Of a stretch of 64,000 bases of DNA, positions 54,501-63,067 are shown in pieces. Position 1 is the stretch's first letter. Each line of letters opens with the position of its first letter. The translations under genes were made by a program, and so were the position numbers. This DNA comes from Colwellia sp. 20A7 (GTDB lineage Bacteria; Pseudomonadota; Gammaproteobacteria; Enterobacterales; Alteromonadaceae), in NCBI RefSeq assembly GCF_009832865.1, contig NZ_CP047130.1:3038001-3102000 (forward strand), read 5' to 3'. The notes beneath the pieces were generated by a model. It did no database searches and was not told where the DNA came from. It worked only from the letters and a program-made list of their open reading frames with translations.

Positions 54501-55180
54501 GTTGGCAACATCCTGAGCGAGGCTTGCTAAATCCGATAGAATTTTTACCTGTTATTGAAAACAACCCCATGATGGTTGAATTAGGAGAATGGGTAATTGA
54601 TACTGCCTTAACACAAATTGGTGAGTGGCAAGCCATGGGGCTGCAACAGCCCTTCACCACAAGTGTTAACATTGCGGCAGTACAATTACAGCAATCTGAC
54701 TTTACACAGCGATTAACAACATTACTCGCTGAACACGAAAATGTAGACCCATCTTGTTTAGAGTTAGAAGTATTAGAAACAAGTGCTTTAGATGATGTTC
54801 ATCATGTTTCCGCCATTATGTGTGCTTGTATGGCACTAGGGGTAAAATTTGCGCTAGATGATTTTGGTACTGGTTATTCATCATTGACTTATCTAAGACG
54901 ATTACCGGCTAAAATAATTAAGATAGATCAGACTTTTGTACGTGATATGTTAATCGATACGGATGACTTAGCGATTATCGAAGGTGTGATTGCTTTAGCT
55001 AAATCATTTAAACGTGATGTGATTGCTGAAGGTGTTGAAACAATTGAACATGGTACTGCTTTATTACAGTTAGGCTGTGAGTTAGCTCAGGGATATGGTA
55101 TTGCAAAACCAATGCCCGCTAGTGAAATTGAGACATGGATTAATAATTGGAAGCCAGATAAAAGTTGGAGATTTATTTAA
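51557..55180 (+). CDS. membrane GGDEF-EAL protein with PAS and GAF sensors
   Basis: 1207 residues from the ATG at 51557; a GTG at 51542 would add five residues and neither has a strong ribosome-binding site. Two membrane helices (about 8-27 and 178-198) enclose a periplasmic sensor. A PAS/PAC (about 222-340), a GAF domain (about 355-500), two more PAS/PAC units (about 515-635 and 640-760), a GGDEF domain (about 775-930) and an EAL domain (about 950-1195) follow. Catalytic motifs are intact: RLGGDEFVAVL, and VEALIRWQHPERG with DDFGTGYSS, so both diguanylate cyclase and phosphodiesterase activity are possible. It is a c-di-GMP regulator responding to an unknown signal and stands alone. Confidence 0.93.
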   Translation: MKTGSHKIISFILILTLITIATVYYPFNKGRNVAERHSPLLNAAIKIKLEVSTAHLWFEEVISGDKNVNIETVWLHLDQSEWYAKAMLDGATYEETVFIPLNDPHLRTQIEVTIENIHHFREIVQKRWASKSTSGIGSDLDQALDLAFFELTTSADNVEISLKKSIAADIQKFKDIQLALTVFIMILSLIIIGLFLRYNKKQLKNIDVLKKNKDSAQKSQHQLQNIINGAKLGYWDWNYKTGENLVNDEWLSMLGLTRQDITNHISDWEKLIHPNDKEYIESIIQSRIASGKNYMIEFRMKHADGRWIWLKGSGSVIKYDENTNEPLQICGTHHEITARKQAELRERSRSYVLELITQNEQLTVVLEAIVRGVEEENTGMLCSVLLLDEASKHLLIGAAPSLPDFYNKAIHGTEIGFGVGSCGTAVFTNERVVVEDIQNHPYWTLYKDIASKAELSSCWSEPIRTTQGKVLGTFAIYHRTVNTPTEDNITLIEQSANLASIAIEKSKSNLAIKSRDEQMRLVLAGAELGFWDWNIIKSTVERNERWATMLGYTHEEIKQTTSQWSDFIHPDDREKAWQSINDVLENRSKSHSLEYRMLTKEGDVRWIHDQANVMQRDMDGKPLRMSGIHNDITNRKLAEEKLKLAASVFTHARESIIITDTSGIIIDVNDTFTTMTGYSREEAIGQNPRILKSSRQSSEFYNNMWATLDEEGHWQGELWNYRKNGDLFVEMKTISAVQDEQGITTHYVALGNDITAIKEHQDQLEHIAHYDVLTRLPNRVLLADRLSQAMLHCSRHEESLAVVFLDLDGFKAVNDTYGHDIGDELLVTLSVRMQKALREGDSLARLGGDEFVAVLTDLAPSTAVDDCEPVLSRLLLAAAEPITIRDTVLNISASIGVTLYPQDNVNADQLMRHADQAMYVAKESGKNRYHLFDTAQDVAVKVQRESLEAIRIALENDQFVLYYQPKVNMKIGTVVGVEALIRWQHPERGLLNPIEFLPVIENNPMMVELGEWVIDTALTQIGEWQAMGLQQPFTTSVNIAAVQLQQSDFTQRLTTLLAEHENVDPSCLELEVLETSALDDVHHVSAIMCACMALGVKFALDDFGTGYSSLTYLRRLPAKIIKIDQTFVRDMLIDTDDLAIIEGVIALAKSFKRDVIAEGVETIEHGTALLQLGCELAQGYGIAKPMPASEIETWINNWKPDKSWRFI

Positions 55181-55203
55181 AATTAATATGGCAATGGGCT
55201 GCG

Positions 55204-55239
55204 AGTTACACACGAGCCTGTAACAGATTTTGTGTAACT
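55204..55239 (+). terminator. hairpin downstream of the GGDEF-EAL gene
   Basis: AGTTACACA (55204-55212) and TGTGTAACT (55231-55239) form a perfect 9-bp stem 23 bp after the stop codon; no strong T-run. Confidence 0.5.
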
Positions 55240-55264
55240 GCCAGTTTAACTTAACTATTTTCTA

Positions 55265-55340
55265 ATTTAACTATATTTTAATTTAACCATATTTAATTTA
55301 ACCATATTTAATTTAACCATATTTAATTTAACCATATTTT
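55265..55340. repeat. 15-bp tandem repeat, four perfect copies with degenerate flanks
   Basis: AATTTAACCATATTT is repeated at 55280, 55295, 55310 and 55325, with related units on both sides. It lies between two convergent genes, abutting the stop codon at 55344, and does not encode anything. Confidence 0.9.
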
Positions 55341-55343
55341 AGT

Positions 55344-56063
55344 TTAATTATTTTTTAGTTTAATTAATCCCTCATCAAGTAATATCATTGCTTTGTTGGT
55401 GTTTTTTAGCTTACTAAAAGCAACATAAATATTGCTTTTATGGTTAATGGCACCTTTTTTGATATCGTTAAGTTGAAGTCCCATTTCCTTTAACTTACAT
55501 TTAGCCACTTCATCGAACATAATTGCCATATCTATACGTTTGTTTCTTAACATACCAATTAATTGTGATTGACTAGCTACTCTAACTTCTTCAAACCGGC
55601 TTTTATATATCTCATAATTATCACCATATTCGTAACCAATAATGACACCGATAGAAGTACCTTTGGGGATCTCATTTACTGAAGTAAAATTCAACGGTGA
55701 TTCGTTATGATAATAAAATGATGCCGTAGCTTGTAAAATAGGAACATGACCAAAATTAAATATTTCAAAGGTACTTTTTTGTTTCGTGACATTAAAAGCG
55801 CCATCCACTTGACCTTGCTCGGTCATTTTAAGAGCTCTAGCATATGGAACAGAAATAAACTCAACGTTAACATTAACTGCGTTATACGCAGCTTTAATAA
55901 TATTTTTAGAAAGCCCATTTCCATATTCATCCGAATAGGGAGGCCAACTATTTTCAGCCGCGAGTATTATTGGCGGTATTGCAAGTGACGGTATTGCAAG
56001 ACAGTGTTGACTTATAATTAAAATAAAAACAGTAGAGGATCTTAGAAGAGAAAGCACAAACAT
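55344..56063 (-). CDS. periplasmic solute-binding-like protein (SBP family 3)
   Basis: 239 residues with a signal peptide (about 1-23). The mature part has the family 3 start ILAAENSWPPYSDEYGNGLSKNIIKAAY, the FVPYARALKMTEQGQVDGAF-like region and a second-lobe segment with RIDMAIMF. Such proteins bind amino acids or other small polar ligands. No ABC permease or ATPase gene is adjacent, so it may act as a stand-alone sensor or a lone homologue, as is common for this family in Alteromonadales. The ligand-binding Arg of amino acid-binding members is not evident. Confidence 0.85.
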   Translation of the reverse strand: MFVLSLLRSSTVFILIISQHCLAIPSLAIPPIILAAENSWPPYSDEYGNGLSKNIIKAAYNAVNVNVEFISVPYARALKMTEQGQVDGAFNVTKQKSTFEIFNFGHVPILQATASFYYHNESPLNFTSVNEIPKGTSIGVIIGYEYGDNYEIYKSRFEEVRVASQSQLIGMLRNKRIDMAIMFDEVAKCKLKEMGLQLNDIKKGAINHKSNIYVAFSKLKNTNKAMILLDEGLIKLKNN

Positions 56064-56240
56064 TAAATCTTTTAAAAAAATTAATATTATTTATTATAAG
56101 GTAAAAATTGAGCAGTTGCTAAACAGTTAATCCGTATTTGTAATTCTAACGTTACCATTATTCTTTTAATCTACTCTTTAGTAAATTTTCTTAATATTTT
56201 AATACAAAGCTTTAAGTAATAAAGTAAACGAGATACGTTT

Positions 56241-56270
56241 CAATACTCCCGACGTAAATCGGGAGTATTG
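56241..56270. terminator. perfect 12-bp hairpin adjacent to MITE copy 2
   Basis: CAATACTCCCGA (56241-56252) and TCGGGAGTATTG (56259-56270) pair perfectly around a 6-nt loop. It directly abuts the MITE-like repeat that begins at 56271. No T-run follows on either strand. Confidence 0.55.
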
Positions 56271-56428
56271 TACCAATCTCACTAGCTATGTGATCATTTC
56301 TACTTGCTAAAATCACCAACTACATCGTTGTTTATTTAATAATTAGAACAACTAGTTATTGGAATAAACGCCTTGTACTTGGCCATTTTCTACGTATAAA
56401 ATTGTTCACTTAATTAATGAAACTGGTA
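56271..56428. mobile_element. MITE-like repeat, copy 2 (apparently complete, 158 bp)
   Basis: The element starts TACCAATCTCACTA and ends TAATGAAACTGGTA; the ends are inverted repeats matching at 11 of 14 positions. It carries no ORF. The first 130 bp match the segment at 51148-51280. Size, terminal inverted repeats and lack of coding capacity fit a miniature inverted-repeat transposable element. It lies just downstream of the leftward PL17 gene. Confidence 0.75.
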
Positions 56429-56438
56429 TTACGTTTAA

Positions 56439-58679
56439 TTATTTATAATAATAAGGACCTGTCCATTGGTACTCTTTATTATTAATTAATAAGCTATGTT
56501 TGGCCGAAGCTAAGGCATTCTTATTCGATAAAATAAATAATTGTTTATTACCTTTAACATCAGTAATACTTACCGCAGTGTAATCATCGTCATCATTTAC
56601 AATATCTAAATTTTTGATATGACTATTTGAATTTAATGAAGCTTCAGAAACAGGACTATAACTTCCGTGTGGTTCAATAACTGAAACAAACGTAGTGTTA
56701 TCTGTATCTTTTCTGCGGATCATAAACCCAGCATCTCGACGTAAATTAAAATCTGGGTCATTTGCACCTAAACGAGTTAATAATAATTCATCCTTTTCAT
56801 TGGCTACAGAAGTAAGGGTGTAGAATTTACCGTTACCTAACCATGAAAACTTAGCATTATTAGCTGCAGGCTTGCCCTTCCCTTCCAAATACAGATGCTG
56901 ATAACCATTATTTTCACCTAATGGAACTAAGTGACTTGGTGAGTCCCATTTGAAATTCCCATTAATCACTTGTCCCATATAATAAAACGGGAAGTCATAA
57001 TCATTTTTGGTGCTAGATTTCACTTTCATGATATCTAACATAAATGCTTTCTCAAAATTTTCGTCTTTTATTAATGCCATTGTTCGATGCATCTGTGTTC
57101 CAGGATAAGCATTAACCTCTGTAGCACTTACCACTTGAACATCAGCTTTAGATGCGTCGAAGAAATAAAGTTCAGAGTGTTTAGTGCTTGCTGTTTGATA
57201 CTGACCATTAAAATGCATTTCACCGTTTTGAGAAAGCGTATTGTGTGCAATCGTTGTTTTGGCCCAGGTTTTATTTTCTTTTAAATAATTACCGCCACCT
57301 TTTTGTCCTATATTCACAAAACGAGAAAGACCATAATCTTGAAGAACTTCATCACCTTTTTCATAAAGTGAATAAGACAGTTTGTCATAATGACCGTGAC
57401 TTAAACCTTGCGCTGCATATTTAAATACTAACGTTAAATCTTCATTACCATAGCGTAGTATTCCCACACCACCTTGTTTACCATTAATGCCATCACTTAA
57501 ATTAATCGAATTTTTAGTAAACGGTTTTGCTTTTCCATCACGAATTGCAATAGCAACATCTAAACCCGATTCATCGAGCAATACTTCATTTTGTTTTTGT
57601 GAAATACTTAGTAATTGTGGGTTTTTATTACCATAGTGATAGGCAATATTAACCGCTGTTACTAATGAAGCCGTGTAGTAAGACATACCTTTTTGGCCAT
57701 CATTTAATGGAAAAAATTCGCCCTCAGCATCAGATAAGTTAAGCAGAGCATTTACGCCTTTTAGTAAAACATTATCTTTGTGTTGTAATACTTTTAAGTC
57801 TGGACGTACGTTTTCCATTCCTAATGCAAAAATTAAGAAAGGATACATAGCATAACGTTGATAATACGGGCCTTCTGTATAATACCCATCAGGTGAAAAT
57901 GGGTCATCTAGATTAGCAAAAAAACCTTTTTTCTGACCTTCAACTTTAATGGTACCGCCATCATTGTCTAAGCCGCCAATAGGTAAACCATCATCTTCTA
58001 TACCATATAAGGCTCTTTGAATAAGTTCTTCATCTTCCATCACCAACCCAATCATACCAACAGCAGCATTGCCCCAGGTACTGTGGTTGTGTACTCGATT
58101 ATAAAATTTAGGGTTCTCTAATGAGATATAGTCAGCGAATGGACGAAATAAATTATCTTCTAATTTAGTACGCTCTTCTTCTGACAAAAAGTTATAAATA
58201 GTGTCATAGGCTTGGCTCATATAAACTAACCAATTACTATCATTTAAGCATTGCCAAAAAAGCTTGCCACGCGCATAGGATCTTTCTTGTGGATGAATAG
58301 GTAAATTTTTATACATGGCTTCATACTGTAATAGCATGTCACGCACATATATAGCGTACTTTTCATCTTCTAAAATCTGATAAAGCACACCCGCTTTTTG
58401 CGCGATTATAAAGTTTTGTTTATGTCGATAATGAGTATAACCACCGGAAAAGTCTTTTGGGATCGGTGTATCAATACCTGCCAAAATTTCTTTATCAACG
58501 ACTTTTTTAACCTTTTCTAAGGTTGCATCAAATAGGGGGGCATTACCTAAATTCGATCTGATTTTTTCAACGCCAGTCTTAGTTAAAATAAGACTGGGAT
58601 GTTCTTGTGCTTTTATTGTTAAAGATGTTGCAAGTATACTTAGCATTACAAATAGGGTGTTGATTTTTTTCAGGTACAT
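56439..58679 (-). CDS. PL17 family oligoalginate lyase
   Basis: 746 residues with a signal peptide (about 1-24, ending IKAQ), so periplasmic or exported. An N-terminal alpha/alpha toroid (about 28-390) is followed by a beta-sheet heparinase II/III domain (about 400-740), as in PL17 enzymes such as Alg17C. Candidate catalytic residues are Asn198 and His199 in RVHNHSTWGNAAV and the Tyr residues of GYYTEGPYYQRY (about 266-273). PL17 enzymes release unsaturated monouronates from alginate oligomers by exolytic beta-elimination. No other alginate genes (PL6, PL7, kdgF, dehR) are adjacent, which is unusual for this pathway. MITE copy 2 lies 10 bp beyond the stop codon. Confidence 0.9.
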   Translation of the reverse strand: MYLKKINTLFVMLSILATSLTIKAQEHPSLILTKTGVEKIRSNLGNAPLFDATLEKVKKVVDKEILAGIDTPIPKDFSGGYTHYRHKQNFIIAQKAGVLYQILEDEKYAIYVRDMLLQYEAMYKNLPIHPQERSYARGKLFWQCLNDSNWLVYMSQAYDTIYNFLSEEERTKLEDNLFRPFADYISLENPKFYNRVHNHSTWGNAAVGMIGLVMEDEELIQRALYGIEDDGLPIGGLDNDGGTIKVEGQKKGFFANLDDPFSPDGYYTEGPYYQRYAMYPFLIFALGMENVRPDLKVLQHKDNVLLKGVNALLNLSDAEGEFFPLNDGQKGMSYYTASLVTAVNIAYHYGNKNPQLLSISQKQNEVLLDESGLDVAIAIRDGKAKPFTKNSINLSDGINGKQGGVGILRYGNEDLTLVFKYAAQGLSHGHYDKLSYSLYEKGDEVLQDYGLSRFVNIGQKGGGNYLKENKTWAKTTIAHNTLSQNGEMHFNGQYQTASTKHSELYFFDASKADVQVVSATEVNAYPGTQMHRTMALIKDENFEKAFMLDIMKVKSSTKNDYDFPFYYMGQVINGNFKWDSPSHLVPLGENNGYQHLYLEGKGKPAANNAKFSWLGNGKFYTLTSVANEKDELLLTRLGANDPDFNLRRDAGFMIRRKDTDNTTFVSVIEPHGSYSPVSEASLNSNSHIKNLDIVNDDDDYTAVSITDVKGNKQLFILSNKNALASAKHSLLINNKEYQWTGPYYYK

Positions 58680-58979
58680 TATTATTTTTCCTTTTTTATT
58701 ACATCAAGTGCCTTTTTTGAAATCGCCCACAAATGATACTCCCCAGTCTCAATAAGTGATTAATATTCAAAAATATAATAGCGAGATAAAAACACCAAGC
58801 TAAAATCTATCGTTGATAATACACATTTTATTGTTTTGTTAATACTCTTCGAGTTTTTATCGTGTCTGATTATATTCAATTTTCTATATTAATTTGGTTT
58901 AACATAGATAAAGAAAAGTTATTATCGAGACTATATTTACTAGAAACTTTGCTAAAAAATCACTAAAAAAATTCGCTTG
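58680..58979. other. intergenic region between PL17 and pseudouridine synthase genes
   Basis: About 300 bp, AT-rich, containing the promoter of the leftward PL17 gene. No operator, hairpin or small gene could be supported. Confidence 0.35.
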
Positions 58980-59750
58980 CTAAAAAAGTGCTATTTCTTC
59001 TGCAGTTAATGAACGCCATTCACCCGGCGCTAACTCGCCTAATTCAACACCACCAATCTTTTCTCTGTGTAAACCAACAACTCTATTACCAACAGCAGCA
59101 AACATCCGTTTTACTTGGTGATATTTTCCTTCAGTAATCGTTAGTAGAACTTCATTCATTTGATTGTCAGAAATATTAAGTTCACCGTTAACTTCATCGT
59201 CATTTACGCTGATATTTTCACTTTCACTGTTATAGACTAATTCTAAAATAGCAGGACGAGTTAAAGAATCTTCTCCTTGTAGCTGAATACCTTGTTTAAA
59301 TCGTTCAACCAATTCATCGGCCTGACTTTCATCAATAGCATTTCTAAGCCATACACGGTAAGTTTTTTGACAATCTTTTTTAGGTGAAATAACGTTGTGT
59401 GACCATCGACCATCATCAGTAATAAGCACTAAACCAGTAGTATCAGCATCTAACCGACCCGCAATATGTAGATCAAAAGCTTTATCAACGTCAATAAAAT
59501 TTAATACCGAAGGATAAACTTCATCAACATTAGAACAAATAGAATCAACCATTTTATGCAGCATAAAATAGCGTGAAGTACGTGCAGTTAATACTTGATC
59601 ATCTATGGTAATAGAATTATTTTCATGTACCTGCATCGCTGCATTTTTTGCTATTTCACCATTTACACGCACTTCACCACTTTTAAGCAGTTTTTTTGCT
59701 TCATTTCGTGTTAACTCAGTGCTTTTACAAATAAATTTATCTAAACGCAT
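58980..59750 (-). CDS. rsuA: pseudouridine synthase, RsuA type
   Basis: 256 residues. The N-terminal S4 domain (MRLDKFICKSTELTRNEAKKLLKSGEVRVNGE) is followed by the RsuA/RluB/E/F catalytic domain, with the nucleophile in AGRLDADTTGLVLITDDG (Asp about 101) and the KTYRVWL and EGKYHQVKRMFAAVGNRV motifs. RsuA makes pseudouridine at position 516 of 16S rRNA. It is longer than the 231-residue E. coli enzyme because of an acidic insertion (about 175-200). The start 12 bp upstream of a possible alternative is supported by the S4 motif. It lies 52 bp downstream of the RoxA gene. Confidence 0.88.
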   Translation of the reverse strand: MRLDKFICKSTELTRNEAKKLLKSGEVRVNGEIAKNAAMQVHENNSITIDDQVLTARTSRYFMLHKMVDSICSNVDEVYPSVLNFIDVDKAFDLHIAGRLDADTTGLVLITDDGRWSHNVISPKKDCQKTYRVWLRNAIDESQADELVERFKQGIQLQGEDSLTRPAILELVYNSESENISVNDDEVNGELNISDNQMNEVLLTITEGKYHQVKRMFAAVGNRVVGLHREKIGGVELGELAPGEWRSLTAEEIALF

Positions 59751-59802
59751 TTTTTTCTATCACCTCGCTTTCAAGCAATTAACAGCTTACCTAATAATTT
59801 AA

Positions 59803-60954
59803 CTATTCTACTTCAGTCCAAAACCAATAACCTTGATCAAGTAAACCAACCATTAAAGTAACAAAGTATTCATTTGTGCTCCATGGCGCTAATTCACTTG
59901 GTGTAATCACTACCTGATTACATAACAGTTTAATTATCGGCGCTATTTCACTGTTAAAATGGATTTGCTCACCATTAAGATAAAAAATCCCTTCATCCAC
60001 AGTATCTTCAAAGTATAAAGCACGTAACCCGCCTAAGCGTTTAATGGCATGCAATGAAAGTAATTCGCTAACTTCATCACTTTCAAAAGGTTCATCACTT
60101 GGCATTAAATCTAGTTCATGTTTAGCATTGGTTAAAAAATTACCCGCAAAGTTTTTGAATAATTTATCGTCATCAAGTAAATTTTGTAATTGTTGTTTAA
60201 TACTAGCGTAATCACTATTAGTGATTTCCCCGCTGTTATTAACTGCTTGACGATTAGGATCTTCTAATAATTGACCACCTAATTCATTATCAATCAAATG
60301 ATCAGCAAAACCACTTAACAAACTAATAGCAGAATTAGCACGGAAACCTATTGAGAAACTCATTGAAGGCTCTAAAGAAATACCTTCGTGTGGGAAGCCT
60401 GGTGGAATATATAAAATATCGCCAGCTTCTAATTCAACATCGATAATCGCGTCAAACGGCTCTACATGTAATAACGCTTCATGGGCAATAACTTCAGTAT
60501 GTCGACCATTTCCCCCTACTCTCCAATGGCGCTTACCTGATCCTTGACAAATAAAAGTATCGTAGTTATCTACATGAGGACCAACACTTCCACCTTCAGT
60601 AGCAAAGCTTGCCATTAAATCATCTAAGCGCCAATGAGGTAAAAACCTAAAAGGCTCTATTAATTCCGCAGCTTCTTCAGAAAAGTTATCAAGGGCTTGA
60701 ATAACCAAAGACCAATCACGTTCCCCTAAATGTTCATAACTTTCAAACGGGCCAAACTCAGCTTGCCATTCACCATTTTTTTTAGAAATCAAACGAGATT
60801 GCACTGCTTCTTCCATTGCAATGCCTGCAAATTCATCTGCAGCAATAGGGTCAACAAAATCTTTAAAGCCTTGGCGAATCACCACTGGTTTTTTCTGCCA
60901 GTAAGTCGTTAAAAATTCATTTTTGCTCATTTGGTTTAAATCTAAGTTATACAT
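59803..60954 (-). CDS. roxA: ribosomal oxygenase RoxA (50S L16 arginine 3-hydroxylase)
   Basis: 383 residues, close to E. coli YcfD (373). The JmjC-type cupin has the Fe(II) triad His127, Asp129 (GPHVDNYDTF) and His189 (PGFPHEG), very close to the numbering of the E. coli enzyme. The segments SGKRHWRVG and AGDILYIPPGFPHE are typical. A C-terminal winged-helix part (about 290-383) follows. It hydroxylates Arg81 of ribosomal protein L16 using 2-oxoglutarate and O2. It pairs with an rRNA-modifying pseudouridine synthase gene 52 bp downstream, so both may be transcribed together. Confidence 0.93.
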   Translation of the reverse strand: MYNLDLNQMSKNEFLTTYWQKKPVVIRQGFKDFVDPIAADEFAGIAMEEAVQSRLISKKNGEWQAEFGPFESYEHLGERDWSLVIQALDNFSEEAAELIEPFRFLPHWRLDDLMASFATEGGSVGPHVDNYDTFICQGSGKRHWRVGGNGRHTEVIAHEALLHVEPFDAIIDVELEAGDILYIPPGFPHEGISLEPSMSFSIGFRANSAISLLSGFADHLIDNELGGQLLEDPNRQAVNNSGEITNSDYASIKQQLQNLLDDDKLFKNFAGNFLTNAKHELDLMPSDEPFESDEVSELLSLHAIKRLGGLRALYFEDTVDEGIFYLNGEQIHFNSEIAPIIKLLCNQVVITPSELAPWSTNEYFVTLMVGLLDQGYWFWTEVE

Positions 60955-61336
60955 AATGCTCTCTAAGGTGTTTAAGTGCCGGTTTGTACTATTGGCTTAT
61001 TCTTTATTGCTGAGATTATACGGGTAAGTGCGTCTAGTTTGAATGTTATTGGGTATAAAGTTTTTCTATTTTACAAAATTAACGTTTAATCTTGTCGATA
61101 AACTAATACAGAAATATATTGGTTACTCTTCAGCCAAAATAGTGAGTAAAAAGAAAAACAATACATTCGCTAACCTTATATTAAATTTGTTATTTTGGGG
61201 CACCACTGCATCATAAACTAACAAAACAAAATATATACAAATAAAACATAAAGACAACCACTTGATATTATTAACTTTATTAAATGGCACGAATACTGCT
61301 TCATCTTCCAAAATATACGTTATTTGTTAATTTAAT
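60955..61336. other. intergenic region between roxA and nasT
   Basis: About 380 bp of AT-rich DNA between divergent genes. A minus-strand open frame (61123-61311, 62 codons from TTG) would encode a peptide with two hydrophobic stretches, but it has no ATG and a poor start context; it is not accepted as a gene. No operator was recognised. Confidence 0.4.
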
Positions 61337-61978
61337 TTGAATAAATTGAAAAAAAACACTTTATCATTATCTAAAAATAATCATGTAAAAGAACAAACTG
61401 CAAAGTTGAAAGTACTACTTGCAGAAAACAACCATGCAAAAGCGAAAGCCTTAATGAATGTGCTCACGAATACTGAGTATGACATCTACCATATCGCCAA
61501 TTCAGGTGTTCCTTTACTAAAGGATGTTGAGCAACTAAATCCTGATGTCATCATTATAGATATAGAATCCCCTGATCGGGATATGCTTGAAAACCTGAAT
61601 AAAATATCTCAATTCGCCCCTAAACCTATCGTTGTTTTTTCTGAACAAGAAAACGATAGCACAACAATTAGTCAAATAGTTAAATCAGGTGTCAGTGCTT
61701 ATGTAGTGGGCGATATTGGCCAGGACAGAGTGAAGTCTATTATTGATGTCGCAATTGCTAGGTTTGGTCTTTTTCAAGGAATGAAACAAGAGCTTGCTGA
61801 TACTAAACAAAAATTATCAAGTCAAAAGAATATCGATAAAGCTAAGCGCTGGCTAATGGAAACAAAACAGCTTTCTGAAAGCGACGCCTATAATTTCATC
61901 CGAAAAATCGCGATGGATAACAGCCAGAAAATGGACGATGTTGCCAAAAACATTCTATCTGTTGCAAGTATATTTTAG
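61337..61978 (+). CDS. nasT: ANTAR-domain antitermination regulator NasT
   Basis: 213 residues from a non-ATG (TTG) start; there is no in-frame ATG before codon 40, and later starts would cut the receiver fold. The N-terminal pseudo-receiver (about 20-140; LKVLLAENNHAKAKAL, DVIIIDIESPDRDML) is followed by a coiled linker and a C-terminal ANTAR domain (about 155-210; KAKRWLMETKQLSESDAYNFIRKIAMDNSQKM). NasT binds two-hairpin leader RNAs to prevent termination, and is held inactive by NasS without nitrate. nasS follows 9 bp downstream. A candidate target leader lies at 63315-63471. Confidence 0.88.
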   Translation: MNKLKKNTLSLSKNNHVKEQTAKLKVLLAENNHAKAKALMNVLTNTEYDIYHIANSGVPLLKDVEQLNPDVIIIDIESPDRDMLENLNKISQFAPKPIVVFSEQENDSTTISQIVKSGVSAYVVGDIGQDRVKSIIDVAIARFGLFQGMKQELADTKQKLSSQKNIDKAKRWLMETKQLSESDAYNFIRKIAMDNSQKMDDVAKNILSVASIF

Positions 61979-61987
61979 AGAAAAGTC

Positions 61988-63067
61988 ATGTTTAAAATTG
62001 AAAAGAAAAATATTAGCTTGGGATTTATGCCTTTAACAGATAGCGCCCCTGTCGTCATTGCTTATGAAATGGGCATATTTAAAAAATGGGGATTAAATGT
62101 AACCTTAACCAAGCAAAATTCCTGGGCAACCTTAAGAGATAAACTACATTTAGGTGTAATTGATGCTGCGCAGATGTTGGCACCAATGCCCATTGCAAGT
62201 AATTTAGGTTTGTATGGTCAAGAGTCTCAAGTTATCTCTCCATTGATCTTAAGCCGCAATGGCAACGGTATCACCATATCAACAGCCTTATATCAAAAAT
62301 TATTGTCATATCAAAATAACACTGAAATTAGCATGCCCTTTTCAGCAAGTATTTTTAGCCCGGAGATAGAGGAGCGTAAAAAAGAAGGAGAAAAACTCAC
62401 CTTTGCTGTCGTATTTCCTTATAGCTGTCATTACTATGAACTTATTGAATGGTTAAAAGAAAGTAATATTTCGTTGTCAGACATTAACTTGTTATTTGTG
62501 CCGCCTTCGGGAATGGTACCGTCAATGCAATCAGGCGATCTTGATGGTTTTTGTGTTGGTGGTCCTTGGAATGCTAAAGCTGTCCGTGAAGGCGTTGGGG
62601 TAACCGGTGTGACGTCATCAGACTTATTGCAAGACTCTCCAGAAAAAGTACTCGGGGTAATGTCAGACTGGCAAAATAAACATCCTCAAACAACCTTGGC
62701 CTTAGTGGCTGCTTTATATGAGGCCTGTCAATGGCTTGAAGATGTCCCAAATCGTTTTGAAGCAGCAAGGTTACTCAGCCGAGCCCGTTACCTAGACACT
62801 AATATTGATGTGATAGCGCCTTCATTACTCGGTAGTTGTTTAACCTTTAATGATACAACACCAAGGAAAGTTCCAAGCTATAACCAATTTTCTACATTAG
62901 ACGATCCAGAGTTTAACAAACCCGCCCAAAGCTGTGGTGAAACAATTGCTACTCTAATGCAAGAATGCGGACATATAAGCACTAAACAACGGTCTGAACT
63001 GAACATTGCCACTATCTATAGAGAAGATATATACCTGGCGGCTCTTGGCACTATAAATAAAAGTTAA
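61988..63067 (+). CDS. nasS: nitrate sensor NasS (NrtA-like, non-secreted)
   Basis: 359 residues of the NrtA/CmpA binding-protein family, without a signal peptide, so cytoplasmic, which separates NasS from transport components. The N-terminal motif ISLGFMPLTDSAPVVIAYEMGIFKKWGL matches the nitrate-binding fold, and FCVGGPWNAKAV is another family block. In the known system NasS binds NasT and releases it when nitrate is present. It lies 9 bp after nasT. Its paralogue at 63487 carries a signal peptide and is the transport form, which makes the comparison clear within this window. Confidence 0.9.
   Translation: MFKIEKKNISLGFMPLTDSAPVVIAYEMGIFKKWGLNVTLTKQNSWATLRDKLHLGVIDAAQMLAPMPIASNLGLYGQESQVISPLILSRNGNGITISTALYQKLLSYQNNTEISMPFSASIFSPEIEERKKEGEKLTFAVVFPYSCHYYELIEWLKESNISLSDINLLFVPPSGMVPSMQSGDLDGFCVGGPWNAKAVREGVGVTGVTSSDLLQDSPEKVLGVMSDWQNKHPQTTLALVAALYEACQWLEDVPNRFEAARLLSRARYLDTNIDVIAPSLLGSCLTFNDTTPRKVPSYNQFSTLDDPEFNKPAQSCGETIATLMQECGHISTKQRSELNIATIYREDIYLAALGTINKS

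Noticed and set aside
61123..61311. Minus-strand open frame of 62 codons with hydrophobic stretches between roxA and nasT
   Set aside because: It begins with TTG, has no in-frame ATG, no clear ribosome-binding site, and lies in AT-rich divergent intergenic DNA.
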